64,000 nucleotides of DNA from Chlamydiales bacterium (GTDB taxonomy: Bacteria > Chlamydiota > Chlamydiia > Chlamydiales > JACKPQ01), in contig JACKPP010000002.1 in NCBI GenBank assembly GCA_024233455.1, positions 186,001 through 250,000 on the forward strand. Reading direction: 5' to 3'. Under the pieces are notes generated by a model. It was not told where the DNA came from. It searched no databases and worked only from the letters and a program-made list of their open reading frames with translations. Shown here one piece after another: positions 1 to 7,991 of this stretch. Positions within the stretch are counted from its first letter, which is position 1. Each line of letters opens with the position of its first letter. The position numbers and the translations under genes were made by a program.

Positions 1-1356
1 ACCCATCATTCCTATCCAGAGCAAGGAAAGAAGAGCAATGCCCACATAACCCACAGGAGTTGTGGTCAGGAGGATCGCCGCAGTAATTGTGGCTAAAAAA
101 ACCACAGCAGATATAAACATCGGTAAATAACCAGTGCTAGAGGTCTCTTCTTTCTGAGCATTTATCCAACCTGTCGAGGTAAAGTAGAAGTTTACAAGCG
201 TTGATAGCAGCCAAATACCGGTGGTGATCAATACTGCTATATGCGATGTAGAAATCAACAACAAAATAGTCGAACTCAAGCTGAGCAAAGACACGATCAT
301 GCGCACTGATCGCCTAAGCAAACGGCGTTTCAGTTGATGAGTCAACAAATCAACAGCCTCATCCGGCTTCATTGTTTTAGAGCCATCGCGTAGGCCCTGA
401 ACCAGAGCTAGACCAGTTTGCCCAAGGGCAACTCGCAATTCACAGTGTCTTTTTTGGTGCGCTTTAGAAACAGCATCTACAGCAGTCCAAAAATGCTCTG
501 CGGTATAGTCATTACCATATCGAGTGGACAACTGTTGGCGGATCGCCTTTTTTTCATCTGCCGTAACCAGAGAATCGTCGGCATCTTTTACGGATACCAG
601 CCGCCCATTCTGGCTTTTATCAATAATACTCTCTAAGTCAATAGCGAGGTAGGATGTAAAACATTCCAACTTGTCCTCGACACTCTCAGCTTGAAAAAGT
701 TCAAAAGTCAGCCATCCAGCTTTAATAAGTTTAATCGCATCGGGAATAATATAAAGCGTAGACAAGAGTCCGCCCAAAACCACTGCCGCTGGCCCTAAAA
801 TATTAAGGGACTGCTGCACAAAGCTACTGGGCATAAAATAGTCCATTAAGAGAGGGATTAGCATAGCAGCATCCAAAGTTCCAAGAACTGCGATACCTGA
901 TTGGACTCCTCTGATCGCCACTTCACTGATTGAGCCGATTTTAATCCCGGTAAACGTCATTTTGATATTGCGTACAACTTTAATAGGATAACGCACTAAG
1001 TCAATAAGATTAGTAAAACGCAATTCACTTAACTGTTTGTTGGTATTCAGATTTACGTTAGTGCCATCAAAGTGTTCACCAATACCGCGAATGGCATCAC
1101 TGATGTCCTCTGTAAGGACCAAGAAACTATCGACTTTGGTTGGAATGAGTTCATCGGCAAACTTATGGATGCGCATTCCATAGCCCTCTAATTGTCGGTA
1201 AAATGGAGAGGATTGGGCTGCCTCAAATCTTTTGCCTAAATCATAAATCGCATCTTCTGCTAGCGTTAGAAGCTCATTCCCTTTCTCAGGAATATACTCG
1301 CAAGCAGAGCTAAAGACACGTGAAACAAAATTAGTTGGTCCTTTGAGGAGTTCCAT
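1..1356 (-). CDS. Unknown multi-pass membrane protein, 3' end outside the window
   Basis: An uninterrupted reading frame of 452 codons runs from the ATG at 1356-1354 to the left edge, so the C-terminus is missing. The N-terminal ~130 residues are mixed polar and helical. A hydrophobic stretch follows at about residues 165-225, then a polar region, then at least three strongly hydrophobic segments towards the end of the visible part (roughly residues 360-452), so the product is almost certainly an inner-membrane or secreted membrane-inserting protein. I recognise no family. A hydrophobic C-terminal half would fit a chlamydial membrane effector, but that is only inference. A 69-nt AT-rich gap separates it from adk, which lies upstream on the same strand. 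Confidence 0.8.
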   Translation of the reverse strand, partial: MELLKGPTNFVSRVFSSACEYIPEKGNELLTLAEDAIYDLGKRFEAAQSSPFYRQLEGYGMRIHKFADELIPTKVDSFLVLTEDISDAIRGIGEHFDGTNVNLNTNKQLSELRFTNLIDLVRYPIKVVRNIKMTFTGIKIGSISEVAIRGVQSGIAVLGTLDAAMLIPLLMDYFMPSSFVQQSLNILGPAAVVLGGLLSTLYIIPDAIKLIKAGWLTFELFQAESVEDKLECFTSYLAIDLESIIDKSQNGRLVSVKDADDSLVTADEKKAIRQQLSTRYGNDYTAEHFWTAVDAVSKAHQKRHCELRVALGQTGLALVQGLRDGSKTMKPDEAVDLLTHQLKRRLLRRSVRMIVSLLSLSSTILLLISTSHIAVLITTGIWLLSTLVNFYFTSTGWINAQKEETSSTGYLPMFISAVVFLATITAAILLTTTPVGYVGIALLSLLWIGMMG

Positions 1357-1425
1357 AACTTAAACCTGATGGTTGTTTTAAGTTATTATTATATCAAATA
1401 AAATATTTAAATACAATTTAAAATA

Positions 1426-2022
1426 CTATATAATTGATTCTAAAGCTTTAAAAGCAGAATCAAAAACAGCTTGTTTACTTTGATTTCCATCAATATGAAA
1501 TACAAGGTCTTGGGGATAATGACTCAACACCTCACGCGTTTGTTGCTCATAAACCTCAAACCGCTGCCTTAGAACTGACTCAGATTGATCATCATGACGT
1601 CCTTGTTCTTGCGCCCTGCCCTGGATGCGGTCAATAAGAATTTGAACATCAGGAACATCTAAAAGGATAATGCGTTTCACCTCAATATCTCGCTCTAACA
1701 CTTCTGCTTGACGCTTCGTCCTGGGGATACCATCTAGCATAAGCAGTTGCGTTTTGGGATTATAGAGACCCTTACGGACCATTTTGAGCATGTGCTGCTC
1801 AAAAATTTCTATCGTAACCTCATCGGGCACAAGTTTACCTTGCTCGCCGTAAGACTTAAAAATTTTACCAATTTTAGACTCTGGATCGAGCCCCCTAAAA
1901 ATATCACCTGAGGACAGATGTAAGTGCCCTTTTTTCGAGGCTAACTGCTCACCGAGTGTGCCTTTACCAGAACCTGGCGGACCAAAGAGTAAAATCGAGC
2001 TAAAGCGCTTAAAATGCGTCAT
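1426..2022 (-). CDS. adk: Adenylate kinase
   Basis: Catalyses ATP + AMP = 2 ADP in the cytoplasm. The P-loop GPPGSGKGT lies at residues 14-22 from the chosen start, followed by the AMP-binding SSGDIFR and LDGIPRT motifs, a short LID region without zinc cysteines, and the arginine-rich GRHDD segment. The protein is about 198 residues, usual for a short-LID bacterial kinase. I chose the ATG at 2022 because it puts the P-loop at the family's usual distance from the N-terminus. An in-frame ATG at 2046 would add eight residues, and neither has a clear Shine-Dalgarno sequence. The gene stands alone between two unknown genes. Confidence 0.88.
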   Translation of the reverse strand: MTHFKRFSSILLFGPPGSGKGTLGEQLASKKGHLHLSSGDIFRGLDPESKIGKIFKSYGEQGKLVPDEVTIEIFEQHMLKMVRKGLYNPKTQLLMLDGIPRTKRQAEVLERDIEVKRIILLDVPDVQILIDRIQGRAQEQGRHDDQSESVLRQRFEVYEQQTREVLSHYPQDLVFHIDGNQSKQAVFDSAFKALESII

Positions 2023-2196
2023 ATAGGTTGATGTTAAACCAACCATTTATTTATTGCAAGGTTAAGACTCAGGTGAAATGGAATTTCCATTTGTTGATAG
2101 CTGACCTTAGATGGATACGTATAGCCAGCAGATCATTTCGGATATGTGCGCTGGGTCGATACATAACCCTCTTAATTACAGTTATTCAAAACTGCA

Positions 2197-2225
2197 TTGC
2201 AAAAAAATAGAGGTTATGTTAAAAT
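2197..2225 (+). promoter_or_regulatory. Putative sigma-70-type promoter for the 2269 gene
   Basis: TTGCAA (2197-2202), a 17-nt spacer and TAAAAT (2220-2225) give an expected start near 2232, about 37 nt before the ATG at 2269. A ribosome-binding sequence, AGGAA, sits just before that ATG. A closer TATAAT at 2250 would leave almost no leader, so I prefer this pair. Confidence 0.4.
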
Positions 2226-2268
2226 ACTTAAATAAGTTACTAAAAAATTTATAATTAATAGGAACAAT

Positions 2269-2904
2269 ATGCCATCACCAGTCGTCGGATCAAGTGCCCC
2301 AACAGACCCAAAGCCCACAGCGCCAAAGAGCAGACGAGGCTCGCCATCCCCCACGTCCGCAAATTCTGCAGCTCCCAAAAGGTCACCGAAAGCTTCTCCC
2401 ACGCCACCTCAAGGTTCACAGCCAAAAGAAATGACTATCCCGATCAATGGGATTGAATACGTAATGACGGTATATGTTGATGGAAAACCCCTGTCGATCA
2501 CTGATGCAGCTACAATGAAAAAAGTCCAAGACCTTGCAAATCAATTGATTAATGATATTACTTCTAAAAATGAAGAAATTTTCGAAGATAAAACCGTGAC
2601 AGCTATTAATGATAAAGGCATATTCGCTGGTAAAGAGCTCATTCATCCCTTTAAACCTTCTAATTCAATATGGGAACAACTCAAAAAAGAAGTACTAACG
2701 CTCAATCTACCTTCTTCAACACCTAAGGTAGAGGTCAAACTCACGCCAAAACCTGCATCTACATCTGCTGAAGGCTCTAGCTCTCAAGATAGCGAAGTAG
2801 AAAAGGACCAATCATCTGGCAAGCCGCTCACTCCAGCTGAAGAATTAGAATTGGAAAAATTATTGGCCAAAGGCAGTCAACGTGACTCAGTGCTTGGGGT
2901 TTAA
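2269..2904 (+). CDS. Unknown protein with disordered Pro/Ser/Lys-rich ends
   Basis: The product has 211 residues. Residues 1-52 are almost entirely Pro, Ser, Thr, Ala and Lys and should be unfolded. A folded core of about 95 residues (about 53-150) has short beta and helical stretches with many Asp, Lys and Ile. After a second Ser/Pro-rich linker the protein ends in a short Glu/Leu helix. There is no signal peptide or membrane segment. A disordered Ser/Pro-rich N-terminus is common in type III secreted proteins, so secretion is possible, but nothing in the sequence proves it. The gene has its own promoter-like sequence and converges with the Fe-S gene, overlapping it by 4 nt. Confidence 0.65.
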   Translation: MPSPVVGSSAPTDPKPTAPKSRRGSPSPTSANSAAPKRSPKASPTPPQGSQPKEMTIPINGIEYVMTVYVDGKPLSITDAATMKKVQDLANQLINDITSKNEEIFEDKTVTAINDKGIFAGKELIHPFKPSNSIWEQLKKEVLTLNLPSSTPKVEVKLTPKPASTSAEGSSSQDSEVEKDQSSGKPLTPAEELELEKLLAKGSQRDSVLGV

Positions 2905-3452
2905 TAGCCTTGAGAGCTGCCACAGCTGCAAGAGTTTTTGACGTTAGGATTGCTCACTTTAAATCCCCCACTCATCAAACCATCAGCATAGTCGATGGTG
3001 GAGCCAAGTAGCCGACTAAGCATGGCTTTTTTGACAAAAATCTGCACCCCTTCTGAAATAAAGATCTCATCATCCTCATCAGGTGCTTGCGAAAAATCTA
3101 AGACATACTCAAAACCACCACAGCCTCCTGGCTTATCGCCAAAACGGAGCCCGTAACCTGCTTTTTTCTCGGTCTCTAAGATTTCGTTAAATTTGGTAGC
3201 CGCACGCTGAGTCAGTTTAATTGTGTCTGTGGCATCTTCTTCTTGTAAAATGGCATTGAGCTTATGAATCATTTCATCGACAGCAGCATCAGAAAATCCA
3301 TGTTTGAGCATGCCTGCCTCAAGGGTCTCCCAAACCGCGGCGCCACACCCCACACAGTGGAGTCCAGCTGAGGTCATTTCATGGGACAGTTTTTGGCTTT
3401 TAGCGGGAAATTTTGTAAAAATTTCTTCGATAGTCATTGCGCGCTCGATCAT
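2901..3452 (-). CDS. DUF1858 domain fused to an A-type iron-sulfur carrier (IscA/ErpA-like)
   Basis: This 183-residue protein has two parts. Residues 6-70 look like DUF1858, the redox-disulfide domain seen with hybrid-cluster proteins, with a Cys33-x2-Cys36 pair in LHCVGCGAAV. Residues 77-183 are an A-type Fe-S carrier with the three expected cysteines: Cys111 in GGCGG, and Cys175 and Cys177 in the SCSCG tail. A-type proteins deliver iron-sulfur clusters to apo-enzymes. The start is the ATG at 3452, whose first base is the last base of the ferredoxin TAA stop (TAATG), implying coupled translation. An in-frame start at 3497 would lie deep inside the ferredoxin gene and is less likely. Confidence 0.82.
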   Translation of the reverse strand: MIERAMTIEEIFTKFPAKSQKLSHEMTSAGLHCVGCGAAVWETLEAGMLKHGFSDAAVDEMIHKLNAILQEEDATDTIKLTQRAATKFNEILETEKKAGYGLRFGDKPGGCGGFEYVLDFSQAPDEDDEIFISEGVQIFVKKAMLSRLLGSTIDYADGLMSGGFKVSNPNVKNSCSCGSSQGY

Positions 3453-3709
3453 TAAAACCTCAACTTCACAGTGCCTTTTTGAATCTTGCACTGGCACGCA
3501 AGCCGTTCAGTGTCTAGCTCTCCTAAAAAATCCTCTTCCTCTTGATTAAAGGGAGATAGATTAGCCATCCCTTCCTCTACCTCAACCACGCATGTGCCGC
3601 AAACACCCTCCTCGCAAGCAAAAGGAACCCCGGCTTCTTCGCAGCATTCCTTAATCGGCGCGCCCTCGTCTAGAGTATGTTCTTCGTCATTGATGATCAG
3701 AGTTGGCAT
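3452..3709 (-). CDS. Plant-type 2Fe-2S ferredoxin
   Basis: A small acidic electron carrier of 85 residues. The cluster ligands are in the plant/adrenodoxin-like arrangement: Cys32, Cys37, Cys40 (ACEEGVCGTC) and Cys72 in the LACQC segment. The protein is a single ferredoxin domain with no reductase attached. It is the first gene of a two-gene operon with the DUF1858/A-type carrier, so its likely job is electron supply for, or maturation by, the Fe-S pathway. The 57 nt between it and the small gene upstream (start 3930) hold no clear terminator, so a common transcript with that gene is possible. Confidence 0.88.
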   Translation of the reverse strand: MPTLIINDEEHTLDEGAPIKECCEEAGVPFACEEGVCGTCVVEVEEGMANLSPFNQEEEDFLGELDTERLACQCKIQKGTVKLRF

Positions 3710-3771
3710 AGATGGACCTCATTGGTTATTCGCCTGGATTATTAGGTCCATTCTACACCAAATAAGGGATT

Positions 3772-3930
3772 TCAGGCCAACATCTCTTCGACAGTGGCCT
3801 TTAGGGTTTTAACTCCTTCGGGGAAGCCACATTCGATCAAAATGCGGTCTAGATAAGCTAGCTCAGACTCTAAATAATCCACTTTAGACTCCAATTGAGC
3901 TAATTTTGATTTAAGTTCTTTATTATCCAT
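3772..3930 (-). CDS. Small coiled-coil-like protein, 52 residues
   Basis: The reverse strand reads ATG (3930-3928) to TGA (3774-3772), giving 52 residues beginning MDNKELKSKLAQLESKV. Residues 3-33 have Leu/Val/Ile at heptad-like positions between Lys and Glu, which predicts a short coiled coil. The tail has the pattern CGFPEGVKTLKATVEEML. It lies 62 nt upstream of the ferredoxin gene on the same strand. The heptad pattern and sensible codon use suggest a real gene. Function unknown; the shape would suit an oligomerising adaptor. Confidence 0.6.
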   Translation of the reverse strand: MDNKELKSKLAQLESKVDYLESELAYLDRILIECGFPEGVKTLKATVEEMLA

Positions 3931-4066
3931 TATTTACACCATTTATTATTTATTATACGACTCGCTTTATATATTAAGATTATATAAATTTTAGTATTTA
4001 ATAAACAATTATTTTATTAAATATTAACTATTAATTACTTATAATTTTATAAATATGTTTCAAATA

Positions 4067-4095
4067 TTGATTATATTTCAATAATATGATATAAT
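4067..4095 (+). promoter_or_regulatory. Putative sigma-70-type promoter for the 4120 gene
   Basis: TTGATT (4067-4072), a 17-nt spacer and a perfect TATAAT (4090-4095) lie in a very AT-rich stretch (3931-4119). The predicted start is near 4102, and AAGGA precedes the ATG at 4120. Confidence 0.5.
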
Positions 4096-4119
4096 ATTAT
4101 TTATAAATAAGGATTAATC

Positions 4120-5481
4120 ATGACAACAACAGCTATATTACCGACAATCGGTGCAATAGAGACCCCTTTAGTGCTACTAGAAGTTCCACTATTCACCAGG
4201 ATCTTGAATGCCGCAATAACCTCTCCCATTGTTCCGTCAAGCCTGGCAAATAAGGTCAATCGCCTGCGCAAAGAAGAGCTCAAGGAGGCTCAAAATAGGG
4301 CATATACAGCTCATTATCAATGCTTTGGGGAAGAAGGCAAAGATTGGGCATTTGAACGAAACAAATTAAAGACTTGCGCCATCACTTATTTGAGTTATCA
4401 CCTGAATAAAATCGAAAAGGCGGTTGATTTGCAAAAAGCTATCGAGTTTGCTACGCAGGCTCGAATGGGACTGGAAGAGTCTGACTACATTTCTGAATCC
4501 ATTTACCCCAAGTTGATCGAAAAAATCGCCCAGCGTTGCATAAAGGAGGTCATTGATCATGGTTATATCAATTTTATTTCCTTCAAAAGCGAAATTTTTC
4601 GTATTCAGACATTTGTGAGTAACTATTTAGGCAAAGACATTGAAAATGACATACGTCTGGCGACAATTAAAAAACTCCTTCCGAGTCTTAAAGGTAGTTC
4701 TCTCAACGATGCTGATAAAGAACCTGTATCCACTCTTGCTCTTGAGCGACAAAAAGCCAAGCAAATCCTCTCAGAAGTCCCCGAAAGCAAAAGAAGCATC
4801 GATGAGATAAACCAAAGCATCGTTATCAAAAAGAAAGAATTAGAATCTTTTGAAAAAAACTCTTCTCAAGCTATAAAGCCACTAAGAGAACTGGTGAAAC
4901 TTTATACTGAGCGTGAAAAGATTTTAGAAAAATGCGGTTTTACCGAAAAATTTGAAACTTACCAAACCAATTTACTCTTGATGGGTTTTAATCAGACAGT
5001 GCTTCCCAATACATACCCCGAATTTTTGATTTACTTTGCAGAAAAGCTAGGTCATCAAGCCATTGATGACCATTTAACAAGCTCTTTGGCGGTGCTAGCC
5101 CGTCGAAAATACCGCGATGTCTTTATCGATTGTGAAGATGTCACCCATTTGAAACAAGAACGAAGAGAATTGCGCACTGATCACACCCTCACGAGGGCAT
5201 TTAAACGCTTTGCTCCTTCACCTGTGCTGATTCAAGAAGATTTAAAACTTCTAAAAAATGGAATACCCCTCATTTATAACGACTATGTGGTTTACTGTGC
5301 TAAACTGCTAAAAGAACAAGGTATTGATGATGCTGAGCTCGAGCGGTTGGCAGTTATTATCTCCCAAATCGATACAGTAAAATTCAAGCCAACGAATTCT
5401 CCAGACGAGAACCTGGAAATTTTCACAGCTGACCTTTTGCAATCAATGGCGGATGGCAAATACGAAGCAGATGCTTCCTAA
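4120..5481 (+). CDS. Unknown, largely helical protein of 453 residues
   Basis: No family is recognised. Residues 1-45 are hydrophobic to neutral (Thr, Ile, Leu, Val rich) and could be a secretion or membrane-association segment. The rest is charged and helical, with a Lys/Glu-rich probable coiled coil around residues 210-270. There is no signal-peptidase site, no enzymatic motif and no obvious repeat. The gene has its own near-consensus promoter and a good ribosome-binding site, and it ends 9 nt from the stop of the convergent lpd gene. A helical protein with a hydrophobic N-terminus would fit a host-directed chlamydial protein, but that is speculation. Confidence 0.7.
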   Translation: MTTTAILPTIGAIETPLVLLEVPLFTRILNAAITSPIVPSSLANKVNRLRKEELKEAQNRAYTAHYQCFGEEGKDWAFERNKLKTCAITYLSYHLNKIEKAVDLQKAIEFATQARMGLEESDYISESIYPKLIEKIAQRCIKEVIDHGYINFISFKSEIFRIQTFVSNYLGKDIENDIRLATIKKLLPSLKGSSLNDADKEPVSTLALERQKAKQILSEVPESKRSIDEINQSIVIKKKELESFEKNSSQAIKPLRELVKLYTEREKILEKCGFTEKFETYQTNLLLMGFNQTVLPNTYPEFLIYFAEKLGHQAIDDHLTSSLAVLARRKYRDVFIDCEDVTHLKQERRELRTDHTLTRAFKRFAPSPVLIQEDLKLLKNGIPLIYNDYVVYCAKLLKEQGIDDAELERLAVIISQIDTVKFKPTNSPDENLEIFTADLLQSMADGKYEADAS

Positions 5482-5490
5482 TTGCTTAGA

Positions 5491-6867
5491 TTACATGTGA
5501 ATAGGCTTGCTCACAATGGCCATTGCTGCTTCTTTTAACGCTTCTGAAAGCGTTGGATGGGCATGTGAGGTTTTAGCCAGCTCATAGGCAGTGGTGCGCT
5601 TTTCCAGGGCTAGCGATCCAATTTCAATCAGTTCGCCAGCATGTGCGCTTAGAATGTGGATACCCAGCAGATGTCCAGTTTCCGCGTCCGCTACAATTTT
5701 GACTAAACCATCATCATCTGCAGTGCACCTAGCGCGTGAGTTTGCCTTGAGTGGAAATTGCCCGGTCTTGACTTGTATCCCCATTTCTTTGGCTTGGGAT
5801 TCAGAAAGGCCCACAGTGGCAACTTCGGGATCGGTGTAGATGACGTTGGGAATAGCGATGTATTCTAAATGTGAATGTTTGCCAGCTAGAAGATCTGCCA
5901 CAGCGATTCCCTCTTCAGAGGCCTTGTGCGCCAACATGGGACCGTCGATGACATCGCCAATGGCGAAGATATGAGGTGTAGAGGTAGCAAATGAAGTATC
6001 TACTGCTATGCGCCCTCTGTCATCTAATTTTACTTTTGCAGCCTCAAGTCCTAAGTCTTGGATATAGGGGCGACGACCTACAGCAATTAAGACCGCATCA
6101 GCCTCTTGCGTTTTGATCCCATCTTTGGTCTCATAAGTGATCTTGACAGTAGAAGCTTTTTCGATGGCCGTTACCTTGGATGAGAGCTCAAAGGTTAACC
6201 CTTGTTTTTCTAAGAGTTTTTGAAAGGCTTTACCGATGGTATCGTCAAGAGCTGGACAAATACGATCTAAAAATTCGATGAAATGCACCTTAGCACCTAG
6301 TCGGCTATAGACAGAGCCTAGCTCCACACCAATCACTCCAGCGCCTACCACCACCATTTTTTTAGGGATGGCATCAAGTGCTAGCGCACCTGTGGATGAG
6401 AGGATTTGCTTTTCATCAAAGGGTGCAAAAGGTAATGCAGTGGGCTCAGATCCAGTTGCAATAATGAAGTTTTGCGCTGTTACTTCTTTACCGTCTATAG
6501 TGATGGCATTAGGACTTATAAAAGTTGCAGTTCCGACTAAAAAATCCACTTTGTTTTTTTTAAAAAGACCCGCAATCCCTTGATTGAACCCTTTCACAAT
6601 TTCATTTTTTCGAGCCATCATTTTAGAAAAATCGATTTTGGGAGTTCCAAGTAAAATCCCTAAATCACCAGCCTCATGCAGAGTTTGATAGTAAAATTCA
6701 GAAGCGTGCAGGAGTGCTTTAGATGGAATGCAGCCAACATTTAGACAGGTGCCTCCTAGCTCTTTACGCTTGTCAACACAGGCCACTTTGAGCCCATTTT
6801 GCGCAGCGCGTATAGCCGCTACGTAGCCTCCAGGTCCAGATCCAATGACGATAAGATCGTAATCCAT
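5491..6867 (-). CDS. lpd: Dihydrolipoyl dehydrogenase (E3)
   Basis: A 458-residue flavoprotein that reoxidises dihydrolipoamide with NAD+ for the 2-oxoacid dehydrogenase complexes. The FAD-binding GSGPGGYVAA is at residues 9-18. The redox disulfide is Cys41/Cys46 in GGTCLNVGCIPSK. The NAD site is GAGVIGVELG near the middle, a second FAD contact is AIGDV, and the C-terminal His-Glu pair lies in HAHPTLSEA. It is the third gene of sucA-sucB-lpd, and its ATG shares one base with the sucB stop (TAATG). The length is usual. Its presence in this operon suggests it serves the oxoglutarate complex, though it could also serve pyruvate dehydrogenase. Confidence 0.96.
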   Translation of the reverse strand: MDYDLIVIGSGPGGYVAAIRAAQNGLKVACVDKRKELGGTCLNVGCIPSKALLHASEFYYQTLHEAGDLGILLGTPKIDFSKMMARKNEIVKGFNQGIAGLFKKNKVDFLVGTATFISPNAITIDGKEVTAQNFIIATGSEPTALPFAPFDEKQILSSTGALALDAIPKKMVVVGAGVIGVELGSVYSRLGAKVHFIEFLDRICPALDDTIGKAFQKLLEKQGLTFELSSKVTAIEKASTVKITYETKDGIKTQEADAVLIAVGRRPYIQDLGLEAAKVKLDDRGRIAVDTSFATSTPHIFAIGDVIDGPMLAHKASEEGIAVADLLAGKHSHLEYIAIPNVIYTDPEVATVGLSESQAKEMGIQVKTGQFPLKANSRARCTADDDGLVKIVADAETGHLLGIHILSAHAGELIEIGSLALEKRTTAYELAKTSHAHPTLSEALKEAAMAIVSKPIHM

Positions 6868-7991
6868 TAAAAATCCAAAAGCATGCGTTCAGGATCCTCT
6901 AAATTCTCTTTCATATGAACCAGAAAAGTGACCGCCTCTTTTCCATCCACAATGCGGTGATCATAACTCAGGGCTAAGTACATGATGGGCCGAATGACAA
7001 TTTGATCATCGACCACAACTGCTCTTTTGACGATGTTATGCATCCCTAGGATAGCGCTCTGTGGTGGATTTAAAATAGGTGTGGATAGCATCGAACCAAA
7101 GACACCACCATTAGTAATGGTAAAAGTGCCATTTTGCATATCGTCCACTGACATAGCCCCTTCACGGGCTTTTTTGGCATAAGTAGAGAGTTGTTTTTCA
7201 ATCTCGGCAAAAGACAAATCATCGGCGTTGCGAATCACCGGAACCATCAATCCTTTGTCAGTAGAAACAGCAACACCTATGTGCGCTTTTTCGTTGTAGA
7301 CGATTTCATCGCCCTCGATAAAAGCATTCACATCGGGAAGTGCCCTAAGGGCTTGGGTTGCCGCTTTGACAAAAAATGACATAAATCCCAGCTTGACATC
7401 GTGTTTTTTTAAAAAAGCATCTTTTTCTCGCGCTCTAAATTCCATGACTTTGGACATGTCGACTTCGTTAAATGTTGTGAGCATGGCGGTCGTGGTTTTT
7501 ACTTCGACTAAGCGTTTGGCAATGGTACGACGCAGCCCGCTCATGCGTTTGCGCGTTTGACCTTGAGGAGTTTCTTTTGTCTTAGGAGCAGCGGGCAGAG
7601 CAGGCTCAGGCGCAGCTTGAGGTTTAGACGCTTGTGGTGGTGGTGTTTTTAGGTCCGCTACATAGCTCTCTGCAGTTTTACGAATACCACCATCACTAGG
7701 AGGTGGGGCAGGCGATTTTGTTTCTTCTGCTTTAGGGGCTACAGGGGCTTTTGCTCCTTCCGAATCAATCGAACCCAAAACTTGCCCTACCTTGACCACA
7801 TCATCTACTTTAACGTTTATGGAAATAACGCCAGTTGCCGGGGCAAAAATCACTTGATTCACTTTATCGGTTTCAAGCTCTAAGACTTCATCGCCTTCAT
7901 TTACACTGCTTCCGGTTTGCGCCATGATCTGCGCCACAGTGGCTTCTGTAACCGATTCTCCTGCTGATGGAACGACAATCTCTACTTTCAT
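6867..7991 (-). CDS. sucB: Dihydrolipoyl succinyltransferase (E2 of 2-oxoglutarate dehydrogenase)
   Basis: A 374-residue E2 that transfers the succinyl group to CoA. Residues 1-76 are a lipoyl domain with the lipoylated lysine at Lys43 (ETDKVN). A Pro/Ala/Lys-rich linker runs from about 77 to 143. The catalytic domain then starts at RKRMSGLRRTIAKRL and carries the HxxxDG active site at His345/Asp349 (SYDHRIVDG). I cannot find the peripheral-subunit-binding domain that usually sits in the linker. The gene overlaps sucA by 4 nt (ATGA) and lpd by 1 nt, so all three should be translated together. SucB rather than pyruvate E2 is inferred from the adjacent sucA. Confidence 0.94.
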   Translation of the reverse strand: MKVEIVVPSAGESVTEATVAQIMAQTGSSVNEGDEVLELETDKVNQVIFAPATGVISINVKVDDVVKVGQVLGSIDSEGAKAPVAPKAEETKSPAPPPSDGGIRKTAESYVADLKTPPPQASKPQAAPEPALPAAPKTKETPQGQTRKRMSGLRRTIAKRLVEVKTTTAMLTTFNEVDMSKVMEFRAREKDAFLKKHDVKLGFMSFFVKAATQALRALPDVNAFIEGDEIVYNEKAHIGVAVSTDKGLMVPVIRNADDLSFAEIEKQLSTYAKKAREGAMSVDDMQNGTFTITNGGVFGSMLSTPILNPPQSAILGMHNIVKRAVVVDDQIVIRPIMYLALSYDHRIVDGKEAVTFLVHMKENLEDPERMLLDF

